Assembly (NCBI GenBank): GCA_034189725.1
Contig: JAXHUK010000058.1
Span: 1-12,334, forward strand
Direction: 5' to 3'
DNA length: 12,334 bases
Source of the DNA: JAXHUK01 sp034189725
GTDB lineage: Bacteria > Chloroflexota > Dehalococcoidia > SZUA-161
The translations under genes were made by a program, and so were the position numbers. Under the pieces are notes generated by a model. The model was not told where the DNA came from, ran no database searches, and saw nothing but the letters and a program-made list of their open reading frames with translations. How positions within the stretch are numbered: position 1 is the stretch's first letter; each line of letters starts with the position of its first letter. This document shows, in pieces, positions 6,583 through 12,334 of the stretch.

Positions 6583-6990
6583 ATGGTTGGGCTTAACAAG
6601 ATAATGATTATCGGTAACGTAGGAACCGATCCTGAGATGCGCTTCACCCCTAGTGGTAGTCCGGTAACTTCATTTCGCATGGCAACCAGCCGAAGCTATA
6701 GTGCCGCTGATGGAGAGCGTAAGCAAGAGACCGAATGGTTTGATATTGTCACCTGGAACAGACTCGCAGAGAACTGCAACCAGTTCCTCACTAAAGGGCA
6801 GCGAGCATATGTCGAGGGCAGGTTGCGAACGCGTTCCTGGGAGGGACAGGATGGCCAAAAACATACAAGAGTTGAAATAACTGCCAGCACCGTGCTCTTC
6901 CTCGATAAACGCCCCCTGGGCAATCTCCCCGAGACAGGATTCGAACCGGGGATCGAGGACGAAATTGATGTGGGAGAGATTCCCTTCTAG
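6583..6990 (+). CDS. ssb: Single-stranded DNA-binding protein
   Basis: SSB coats single-stranded DNA in replication, repair and recombination as a homotetramer. The 135-aa protein has an N-terminal OB fold (about 1-108) that opens with N-K-I-M-I-I-G-N-V-G and carries aromatic DNA-stacking positions such as Trp52, Trp58 and Trp86. The linker is very short, and the C-terminus is an acidic tip ending D-V-G-E-I-P-F, a variant of the D-D-D-I-P-F tail that recruits partner proteins. AAGGAG at 6571-6576 precedes ATG 6583 by 6 bases. It sits between rpsF and rpsR, as in many bacteria. Confidence 0.96.
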   Translation: MVGLNKIMIIGNVGTDPEMRFTPSGSPVTSFRMATSRSYSAADGERKQETEWFDIVTWNRLAENCNQFLTKGQRAYVEGRLRTRSWEGQDGQKHTRVEITASTVLFLDKRPLGNLPETGFEPGIEDEIDVGEIPF

Positions 6991-7043
6991 AATAAATACC
7001 ATTAACTACTATTTGACCAAATGCTAGACAGTGAGCCTAAACT

Positions 7044-7355
7044 ATGCCGAGAATTAGTAAACCAGTAACAAGGCAAAAAGAGCGTGGCAGAGGAAAATAT
7101 ATGCCAAGGAAGAAAGTCTGCTCTTTCTGCGTCAATAAAACAAAAACAATCGATTATAAGGATGTAGCTACACTGCGTCGCTATATTTCGGATAGGGGAA
7201 GAATAGAACCCCCGCGTAGGACTGGCGTTTGCCCGAAGCATCAGCGCATTCTAAGTATCGCTCTGAAGCGCGCACGGCATATTGCTCTGCTACCCTACAC
7301 ATCGGCGCATATTCGACAGAGCACTACACCCATTCCCAAAGAGCAACCAGAATAA
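7044..7355 (+). CDS. rpsR: 30S ribosomal protein S18
   Basis: S18 pairs with S6 on the small-subunit platform. The family core is complete, including I-D-Y-K-D, the L-R-R-Y-I-S-D-R-G-R-I region and the final A-L-L-P-Y. It is the cysteine-containing, zinc-ribbon-like form: C26-x-x-C29 and C63-x-x-H66. The start is uncertain. ATG 7044 gives 103 aa with a basic N-terminal extension, as seen in some Chloroflexota S18 proteins, but only a weak ribosome binding site. ATG 7101 gives 84 aa with a good AGAGGA signal six bases upstream. I keep 7044 because the extension is strongly basic and leads straight into the conserved core. Confidence 0.93.
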   Translation: MPRISKPVTRQKERGRGKYMPRKKVCSFCVNKTKTIDYKDVATLRRYISDRGRIEPPRRTGVCPKHQRILSIALKRARHIALLPYTSAHIRQSTTPIPKEQPE

Positions 7356-7404
7356 ACCTGCAGCTCGATAGTCTATCGTTTATTCTTCTCTCTAGGATCA
7401 TACA

Positions 7405-8421
7405 TTGAGCAGGAAACTTAAACCTGAGCCTATGCCTGTGGTTGCCAAGAAGCAACCCCCAAAATGGCAACGCGACAGAAATATCACGCGCATTGTACGG
7501 ATAGCTTTTATCGCAGTCATCGCCCTGATACTCATATTAGTTGGCTTCTGGGGCTATAGCAGCTATGTATCCGCCTGGCATCAGCCTGTCGCCAAGATAA
7601 ATGACACGGTAATCAATATGGAGTATTTCGTGAAGATGGTACGCTTCCACTCCATGGCTTCAGGGCTTGACGTTAATGATTATTCAACACAATTCCAGGT
7701 GTTGCGTGACATTGAAGATGACGAACTCATAGTTCAACAGGCATCGGTGTTTGGTCTATATGTAACCCCGGAGGAGATCACACAAACGATCAAGGAATCA
7801 ATCGAAAATTCGTTTGCGCCTCCATCTGCAGACGGAGGCAATGCCACACAGGGCGACGGAAACGAAACACAGCCGAGCATAGATGTGGATGCAGTATATG
7901 CGCAGTGGTTGGAGCAAGTGCAACTCTCCGACGACGAATACCGCCAATTAATAGAAACTGACTTGCTCCGGGATAAAATAAAGGAACGCTTTCTGCAAGA
8001 GGTGCCTGAAACAGCCAAGCACGTTCTCCTGAGAATTATCATACTAGAAGATGAAATAGAGGCATATGATGCACTTTCCCGGCTGGAAACCTACCATGAT
8101 GGAAACTTCACAGCCCTGGCTGAGGGGATAGATGAGACGCCGCTAGTCCTGGGCTGGCTTCCTGAAGGTATAACCCCGGCCTACGATGACTTCGCCTTCA
8201 ATTCAGAGGTGGGCAATGTGAGCGCTCCTATAGCTGGCTATGGGGGCTATACCATCGCCGAGGTCTCAGAAATAGACGAGGCAAGGACTATACAACAACA
8301 CCACAGGGAACCCCTTGGTACCGCTGCATACTTCGGCTGGTTTGAAGAAGTACAGGAAACCAGCATAATCGAAGAATATCTCGACCTGGATAAGTTAAAC
8401 TGGGTTATCAGTCGTATATAG
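7405..8421 (+). CDS. Membrane-anchored SurA/PrsA-like foldase with degenerate parvulin domain
   Basis: The 338-aa protein has a basic cytoplasmic tail (1-29), one membrane segment (about 30-52) and an extracytoplasmic part. Residues 60-200 resemble a SurA-type N-terminal chaperone region with short helices. A low-complexity Gly/Asn/Thr/Gln linker (about 139-158) lies within it. From about 204 to 290 there is a PPIC-like module, recognisable by K-H-V-L-L-R, L-G-W-L-P-E-G and the closing G-x-Y-G-G-Y-T-I-A-E-V. The second conserved histidine of parvulins (G-Y-H) is Thr283 and the usual Ser/Asp-rich active-site segment is shortened, so prolyl isomerase activity is doubtful and a chaperone role more likely. 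The start is TTG 7405 with AGGA 7 bases before it. It follows rpsR and precedes hom by 21 bases. Confidence 0.8.
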   Translation: MSRKLKPEPMPVVAKKQPPKWQRDRNITRIVRIAFIAVIALILILVGFWGYSSYVSAWHQPVAKINDTVINMEYFVKMVRFHSMASGLDVNDYSTQFQVLRDIEDDELIVQQASVFGLYVTPEEITQTIKESIENSFAPPSADGGNATQGDGNETQPSIDVDAVYAQWLEQVQLSDDEYRQLIETDLLRDKIKERFLQEVPETAKHVLLRIIILEDEIEAYDALSRLETYHDGNFTALAEGIDETPLVLGWLPEGITPAYDDFAFNSEVGNVSAPIAGYGGYTIAEVSEIDEARTIQQHHREPLGTAAYFGWFEEVQETSIIEEYLDLDKLNWVISRI

Positions 8422-8442
8422 TAGCAAGGGTGGGGATGAGCG

Positions 8443-9738
8443 ATGGGCGAGAGAAAAAGTATTAATATCGGCCTAATCGGTCTGGGAGTGATTGGCAGCG
8501 GTGTAGCCAGAATCCTCAGTGAAAAATCTGAATTCATTACCAGGCAGGTTGGCATCCCCTTAGTATTGAACAGGGTGGCTGACCTGATAGAGTCCCGAAA
8601 AGAATCTCTACCTGATCCAGGCATCTTCACCACAGATGCCCGTTCTATCCTCGAAGACCCCGATATCGACATTGTCATCGAACTTATCGGCGGAGAAATC
8701 CCGGCAAAGGATTTCATCAATGAAGCACTCATGCGTGGTAAACACGTCGTCACCGCTAACAAGGAGGTTTTAGCCAAACATGGCCCGGAGTTCCTCGCCC
8801 TGGCTAATGAGCACAAAGTGGGGCTGTTCTACGAGGCCAGCGTCGGTGGTGGTATACCACTCATCGGCCCCCTCAAGCGAAACCTCCAGGTAAATAACAT
8901 TTCGGCAATTCACACCATTATAAACGGCACTACGAATTATATATTAACCAGGATGGAGAAAGAGGGCCTGGAGTTCGCCGATGCCCTTAAAGAAGCACAA
9001 GCGCTGGGATATGCTGAAGCTAATCCTACAAGCGATATCGAAGGATTCGATGCCGCCTACAAAATAGCTATTCTTGCCACCATCGCCTATCATACCGATG
9101 TTCGTTGGGATGATGTCTACCATGAGGGCATATCCCGGATAGCACCCCATGACTTCCGGTACGCCAAAGAGCTGGGATATGCTATAAAGCTTCTTGCCAT
9201 CGCGAAGAAAGAGGGTGAGTCCGTTCAGGCGAGGGTTCATCCGGTTTTCATTCCCGATGACATGCTCCTTGCCAAGGTCGATGGTGTATTCAACGCAGTT
9301 CAAATAGAGGGCGATCTGTCAGGAAGAGTGTTATTCTATGGCAGAGGCGCAGGTTCGGAACCAACGGCAAATGTCATTGTCTCCGATGCGATTCATCTGG
9401 CGCAGAACATCCACCTGGGCCTCACCGAAAAACCTGATTTGTTGCTGGATTCCCCCAAGGTAATTAAACCGATAGAGGCAATCGAAACCAGATACTATAT
9501 TCGAATGACCATCGCCGACAAGCCCGGTGTGCTGGCTCAAATCACGAAGATATTGGGCGAGCACTCGATCAGCATCTCATCCGCGATACAAAAAGAGACA
9601 GACAATACCTCGCAGAGTGCCGAGATCGTAATCATGACACACACCGCTCAGGAACAAGCAATGCAACAGGCGCTTGAGGAAATCGAGCACCTCGACGTAG
9701 TTCGGGAGATATCGAACTTTATCCGTGTCGAGGACTGA
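8443..9738 (+). CDS. hom: Homoserine dehydrogenase with C-terminal ACT domain
   Basis: It reduces aspartate semialdehyde to homoserine with NAD(P)H, in the branch to threonine and methionine. The 431-aa protein has an N-terminal Rossmann domain (G-L-I-G-L-G-V-I-G-S-G, 10-20), T-A-N-K (104-107) with the conserved Lys107, a catalytic domain with I-N-G-T-T-N-Y (160-166), and the D-I-E-G-F-D-A-A-Y-K signature (198-207) bearing Asp203 and Lys207, equivalents of Asp219 and Lys223 in the yeast enzyme. A C-terminal ACT domain (about 351-430, starting I-R-M-T-I-A-D-K-P-G-V-L) suggests allosteric control, commonly by threonine. GGGGATGAG lies just before the ATG. It is followed by the VOC gene and thrC. 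Confidence 0.97.
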   Translation: MGERKSINIGLIGLGVIGSGVARILSEKSEFITRQVGIPLVLNRVADLIESRKESLPDPGIFTTDARSILEDPDIDIVIELIGGEIPAKDFINEALMRGKHVVTANKEVLAKHGPEFLALANEHKVGLFYEASVGGGIPLIGPLKRNLQVNNISAIHTIINGTTNYILTRMEKEGLEFADALKEAQALGYAEANPTSDIEGFDAAYKIAILATIAYHTDVRWDDVYHEGISRIAPHDFRYAKELGYAIKLLAIAKKEGESVQARVHPVFIPDDMLLAKVDGVFNAVQIEGDLSGRVLFYGRGAGSEPTANVIVSDAIHLAQNIHLGLTEKPDLLLDSPKVIKPIEAIETRYYIRMTIADKPGVLAQITKILGEHSISISSAIQKETDNTSQSAEIVIMTHTAQEQAMQQALEEIEHLDVVREISNFIRVED

Positions 9739-9752
9739 AAGGAGGATTCAGA

Positions 9753-10139
9753 ATGGGGTACATTTCTCCTCTGATGGCTGTAAGGGGTGTACAGAATACC
9801 ATCGATTTCTATAAGGATACGCTTGGATTCGAAGCGGGGCTGATTGTACCCACCGAAGAAGGTATAGAGTATGCCGACGTTTCAAAGGACGGGATGGTTC
9901 TTATGTTTGTCCCTGTAGAGAACGTCGGTCTCAGCGGTAAAGAAAAGCTCGGCACCGGTGTCAACCTGTATTTAGAGATAGATGGTGACCTTGACGAGTA
10001 TTACACCCAGTTGAAGGACAAAGGCGTCACCGTAGTTGAAGACATCAAGGACGAGCCCTTTGGCATAAGGGACTTCACCATCGCAGACAACAATGGGTAT
10101 CATATTACGTTCGTCAAGCCCATCCAGGGCAATGGATGA
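9753..10139 (+). CDS. VOC-superfamily (glyoxalase/bleomycin-resistance fold) protein
   Basis: A 128-aa single-domain protein with the paired beta-alpha-beta-beta-beta pattern of the vicinal oxygen chelate fold. D-F-Y-K-D-T-L-G-F (18-26) is the hallmark first helix and A-D-N-N-G-Y-H-I-T-F (111-120) the closing strand. The usual last metal ligand, a Glu in that strand, is Thr119 here, and I cannot identify a full His/Glu metal set, so a binding or sequestering role is as likely as catalysis. The function is unknown: VOC proteins include glyoxalases, dioxygenases, epimerases and resistance proteins. A very strong AAAGGAGG (9738-9745) overlaps the hom stop codon, so it is translated from the hom transcript. 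Its place between two threonine-pathway genes is unusual. Confidence 0.85.
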   Translation: MGYISPLMAVRGVQNTIDFYKDTLGFEAGLIVPTEEGIEYADVSKDGMVLMFVPVENVGLSGKEKLGTGVNLYLEIDGDLDEYYTQLKDKGVTVVEDIKDEPFGIRDFTIADNNGYHITFVKPIQGNG

Positions 10140-10258
10140 ATTAAAATCCAGTATCTGGTTCAAGAAGCGCCAGCTTCAACTGGGGTATCATGACCGGTAG
10201 TTATGAAGGATAGTCTCTTTGCACTGATCAGAAAGCAACCTGGACTTAAGTATTATAA

Positions 10259-11317
10259 ATGAAACAAGGCGTTTTAATAAGATATCATGACCTCCTCCCG
10301 GTAACGTCGCAAACTCCGATGCTCACACTCGGTGAAGGTGAAACCCCCCTGCTCCGCTCGCGGCAGATCGAGCAGGATATCGGCTGCAGCGAACTCTACT
10401 TCAAGCTCGAGGGGTGCAACCCTACAGGCTCGTTCAAAGACCGGGGCATGGTGGTTGCGGTTGCCAAAGCGGTGGAGGAGGGCAGCAAGGTTATTATGTG
10501 CGCCTCCACAGGCAACACCAGCGCTTCTGCAGCAGCCTTTGGCGCCAGATTCGGGCTTCGTACAGTCGTCATTGTACCCAGCGGGAATATCGCCCTGGGC
10601 AAACTGGCCCAGGCTCTGGTATATGATGCAAAAATCATCGCTATCGACGGTAACTTCGATAAAGCGCTGGAATTGGTGCGCACCCTGACTCAGAAGCACC
10701 CCATCACACTGGTCAACTCGTTAAACCCGTACCGCATCGAGGGCCAAAAGACCGCCGCCTTCGAAATCGTCGACACCCTGGGTGAGGCCCCGGATTACCT
10801 GTGTATACCAGTGGGGAATGCCGGTAACATCACCGCCTACTGGAAGGGTTTCGTGGAGTACCACCAGGCGGGAAAAGCCACTATCAGGCCAAAAATGATG
10901 GGCTTCGAAGCTGAGGGGTCAGCGGCCATTGTACGGGGAGAGGTCATTCCCAATCCAAGCACTATAGCCACGGCAATACGTATCGGCAATCCTGCCAGCT
11001 GGCAGGGAGCGGTAAACGCCAGAGACGAGTCCGGCGGGATCATCGATTGTGTCAGTGACGAGGAGATACTGGATGCCTACAAGCTGCTCGCTTCCAAAGA
11101 GGGCGTCTTCGGGGAACCAGCATCAGCCGCCTCCGTAGCCGGTCTGATCAAGTTAAGGAAGAATGGCTACGATTTCTCCGGGAAACGGATCGTCTGTATC
11201 ATTACCGGCACCGGACTTAAAGATCCCGACACTGCTATCCAGAGTGCCAGGCCTCCCGTAGAAGTACCACCCATCCTGGAGGATGTCGAGAAAATCATAC
11301 TCACAGATAGCGAGTAG
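10259..11317 (+). CDS. thrC: Threonine synthase
   Basis: This PLP enzyme converts O-phosphohomoserine to threonine and phosphate. The 352-aa length is that of the short class. Features are L-G-E-G-E-T-P-L (24-31), G-S-F-K-D-R-G (57-63) with the Schiff-base Lys60, A-S-T-G-N-T-S-A-S (82-90), the glycine-rich phosphate loop V-G-N-A-G-N (185-190) and the E-P-A-S-A-A region (286-291). ATG 10259 is kept because the N-terminal Y-H-D-L-L-P-V-T segment is conserved in the family, although no good ribosome binding site is visible. No homoserine kinase gene is present between hom and thrC. The 119 bases upstream hold no gene and no clear promoter. Confidence 0.97.
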   Translation: MKQGVLIRYHDLLPVTSQTPMLTLGEGETPLLRSRQIEQDIGCSELYFKLEGCNPTGSFKDRGMVVAVAKAVEEGSKVIMCASTGNTSASAAAFGARFGLRTVVIVPSGNIALGKLAQALVYDAKIIAIDGNFDKALELVRTLTQKHPITLVNSLNPYRIEGQKTAAFEIVDTLGEAPDYLCIPVGNAGNITAYWKGFVEYHQAGKATIRPKMMGFEAEGSAAIVRGEVIPNPSTIATAIRIGNPASWQGAVNARDESGGIIDCVSDEEILDAYKLLASKEGVFGEPASAASVAGLIKLRKNGYDFSGKRIVCIITGTGLKDPDTAIQSARPPVEVPPILEDVEKIILTDSE

Positions 11318-11374
11318 TGACAGTGGTAGAGCATCCCCCTCACTCCGTCTCTATCGCTTACAAGGAGAAAAACT

Positions 11375-11935
11375 GTGATAGACAAGGCGAGAATAGAGCA
11401 AGCAGTAATTTCTATCATCGAATCGATCGATGAAGACCCCTATCGGGAGGGTTTGGTCGATACCCCGAGACGAATCGCCGAGATGTACGACGAGGTTTTT
11501 GCCGGCATCTATCGCGACCCGAAAGAGGAGCTACAGGTAGGATTTGAAGAAGGTCATCATGAGATGGTGATATTCAAAGACATCCCGTTCTACTCGATGT
11601 GCGAGCACCATTTCTTACCGTTTTATGGATTTGCCCACGTCGGCTATATCCCCAACGGCCGTGTTGTTGGGGCCAGTAAAATCGGAAGGGTTGTCGAGAT
11701 ACTGGCCAAACGTCCCCAGCTTCAGGAGCGTCTCACCACCCAGATCGCTGATAACATACTCGAAGCCCTGCAACCACAAGGCGTGGCTGTGGTTATTCAA
11801 GCGGAGCATCTGTGCATGACGATGCGAGGGGTCAAGCAACCAGGCAGCAATATCATCACCTCCGCAACCAGAGGTCTATTCCGCAGAAGCCCTCTCACCC
11901 GCTCGGAATTCCTCTCGCTGGTGCAGAGCAAATAG
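11375..11935 (+). CDS. folE: GTP cyclohydrolase I
   Basis: It opens the GTP ring to make dihydroneopterin triphosphate, the first step of tetrahydrofolate (or related pterin) synthesis, as a cytoplasmic homodecamer. The 186-aa length is usual. The zinc ligands are visible as Cys76 and His79 in M-C-E-H-H-F and Cys147 in H-L-C-M-T-M-R-G, corresponding to Cys110, His113 and Cys181 of the E. coli enzyme. His78 and His145 match its catalytic histidines. The D-T-P-R-R-I-A-E-M-Y segment (29-38) is conserved too. The start is GTG 11375 with AAGGAG at 11362-11367, seven bases away. It lies 57 bases after thrC. Its product feeds the folate pool used by GlyA. Confidence 0.97.
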   Translation: MIDKARIEQAVISIIESIDEDPYREGLVDTPRRIAEMYDEVFAGIYRDPKEELQVGFEEGHHEMVIFKDIPFYSMCEHHFLPFYGFAHVGYIPNGRVVGASKIGRVVEILAKRPQLQERLTTQIADNILEALQPQGVAVVIQAEHLCMTMRGVKQPGSNIITSATRGLFRRSPLTRSEFLSLVQSK

Positions 11936-12004
11936 GTTAATTATAAATCAGGAGAAAGAGAAAAAGCATTCCAGTAAATATTGCCACTTGCTCTACTGTT
12001 CGTC

Positions 12005-12033
12005 TTGCCTGCCAGGTAAGAATGCACTAGAAT
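12005..12033 (+). promoter_or_regulatory. Candidate promoter for hemB
   Basis: TTGCCT (12005-12010, 4 of 6 matches) and TAGAAT (12028-12033, 5 of 6) are exactly 17 bases apart in the 126-bp gap between folE and hemB. Transcription would start near 12040, about 22 bases before the hemB ATG. It suggests that hemB has a promoter of its own. Confidence 0.45.
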
Positions 12034-12061
12034 CTATCTATACGAGGAGAGAGAAAATTCC

Positions 12062-12334
12062 ATGGCTGCTTTTCCTCAGTTACGCCTGCGGCGCCTGCGG
12101 CGTACAGCGCCTTTACGGAACATGGTTCGTGAGACAACCCTTGAGGTGAACGACCTCATCTACCCCCTGTTTGCCGTTCCCGGCCAGGGTGTAAGGGAAG
12201 AGATCGAGTCCATGCCCGGCAGTTTCCACCTCTCGGTCGACCTGCTACGCCAGGAAGCTGAAGAGGTATTCAAGCTGGGGATACCGGCGATCATACTATT
12301 CGGACTACCGGAAACCAAGGATGACCTGGGTTCT
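12062..12334 (+). CDS. hemB: Delta-aminolevulinic acid dehydratase (porphobilinogen synthase), N-terminal part
   Basis: It condenses two 5-aminolevulinate molecules to porphobilinogen in tetrapyrrole (haem, corrinoid) synthesis. The first 91 residues are present and the frame is open at the window edge; the family is about 320-330 aa, so the active-site lysines and metal site lie outside. The N-terminus shows R-R-L-R-R-T, the M-V-R-E-T segment and D-L-I-Y-P-L-F, all typical of HemB, followed by E-S-M-P-G and L-F-G-L-P. The GAGGAG at 12044-12049 is 12 bases from ATG 12062, a little far, with a purine-rich tract between them. A 9-base sequence repeated just over twice (12083-12102) encodes the arginine-rich N-terminus and is not a sign of error. 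Confidence 0.94.
   Translation, partial: MAAFPQLRLRRLRRTAPLRNMVRETTLEVNDLIYPLFAVPGQGVREEIESMPGSFHLSVDLLRQEAEEVFKLGIPAIILFGLPETKDDLGS

Noticed and set aside
7366..7391. Short inverted repeat followed by T-rich sequence after rpsR
   Set aside because: The stem is only 5 bp with a 3-base loop, too weak to support a terminator call; the foldase gene is close and probably cotranscribed.
8247..8816. A 189-codon minus-strand frame across the foldase and hom genes
   Set aside because: It is antisense to two convincing genes and is rich in Ser, Arg and Leu, as is typical of a shadow frame.
12083..12102. Tandem 9-base repeat at the start of hemB
   Set aside because: It encodes the arginine-rich N-terminus normal in HemB and needs no special explanation.
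1..12334. CRISPR arrays, transposases, phage genes, toxin-antitoxin or defence genes
   Set aside because: No regularly spaced repeats and no such protein signatures were seen on either strand.

Overview
The window looks like a bacterial chromosome fragment from a metagenome-type assembly, with roughly balanced base composition. It is mostly housekeeping genes plus one accessory acyl-CoA cluster. A member of the Chloroflexota, perhaps Dehalococcoidia-like and anaerobic, is my best guess. It rests on the flavour of the proteins (a cysteine-containing S18 with a basic N-terminal extension, a short SSB, a membrane-anchored foldase after rpsR) and on the type III CoA-transferases. This is inference: there is no marker such as 16S rRNA in the window.

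Region 1 (1-3540) is an acyl-CoA module on the + strand. It opens with the 3' end of a CaiB/BaiF (type III) CoA-transferase gene, closed by a strong intrinsic terminator. A well-formed promoter with a ~140-nt leader follows, then two adjacent CaiB/BaiF genes of different subtypes (about 400 and 447 aa), which may form a two-subunit enzyme. The second gene is a close paralogue of the truncated upstream gene (82 of 93 C-terminal residues identical), so the module, or at least this subunit, has been tandemly duplicated. The second gene is interrupted by a 100-N scaffold gap. The gap is an assembly artefact: the same 121 bases occur on both sides, and collapsing them restores one clean reading frame.

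Region 2 (3540-4930) has a convergent, minus-strand enoyl-CoA hydratase/isomerase-family gene. It lacks both classical hydratase glutamates and carries a PaaG-like aspartate. A 575-bp non-coding interval before glyA contains a candidate glyA promoter and a leader hairpin.

Region 3 (4928-12334) is a + strand housekeeping run: glyA; a strong extended -10 promoter; rpsF-ssb-rpsR; a membrane-anchored SurA/PrsA-like foldase with a degenerate parvulin domain; hom; a small VOC-fold protein; thrC; folE; and the 5' end of hemB behind its own candidate promoter. glyA and folE belong to one-carbon/folate metabolism. hom and thrC are steps of threonine synthesis; no homoserine kinase gene lies between them. 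hemB begins tetrapyrrole synthesis.

I found no CRISPR array, tRNA, rRNA, insertion sequence, phage gene or defence system. The most interesting material is the duplicated two-gene CoA-transferase module with its regulated-looking upstream region. A wholly new system is not evident.
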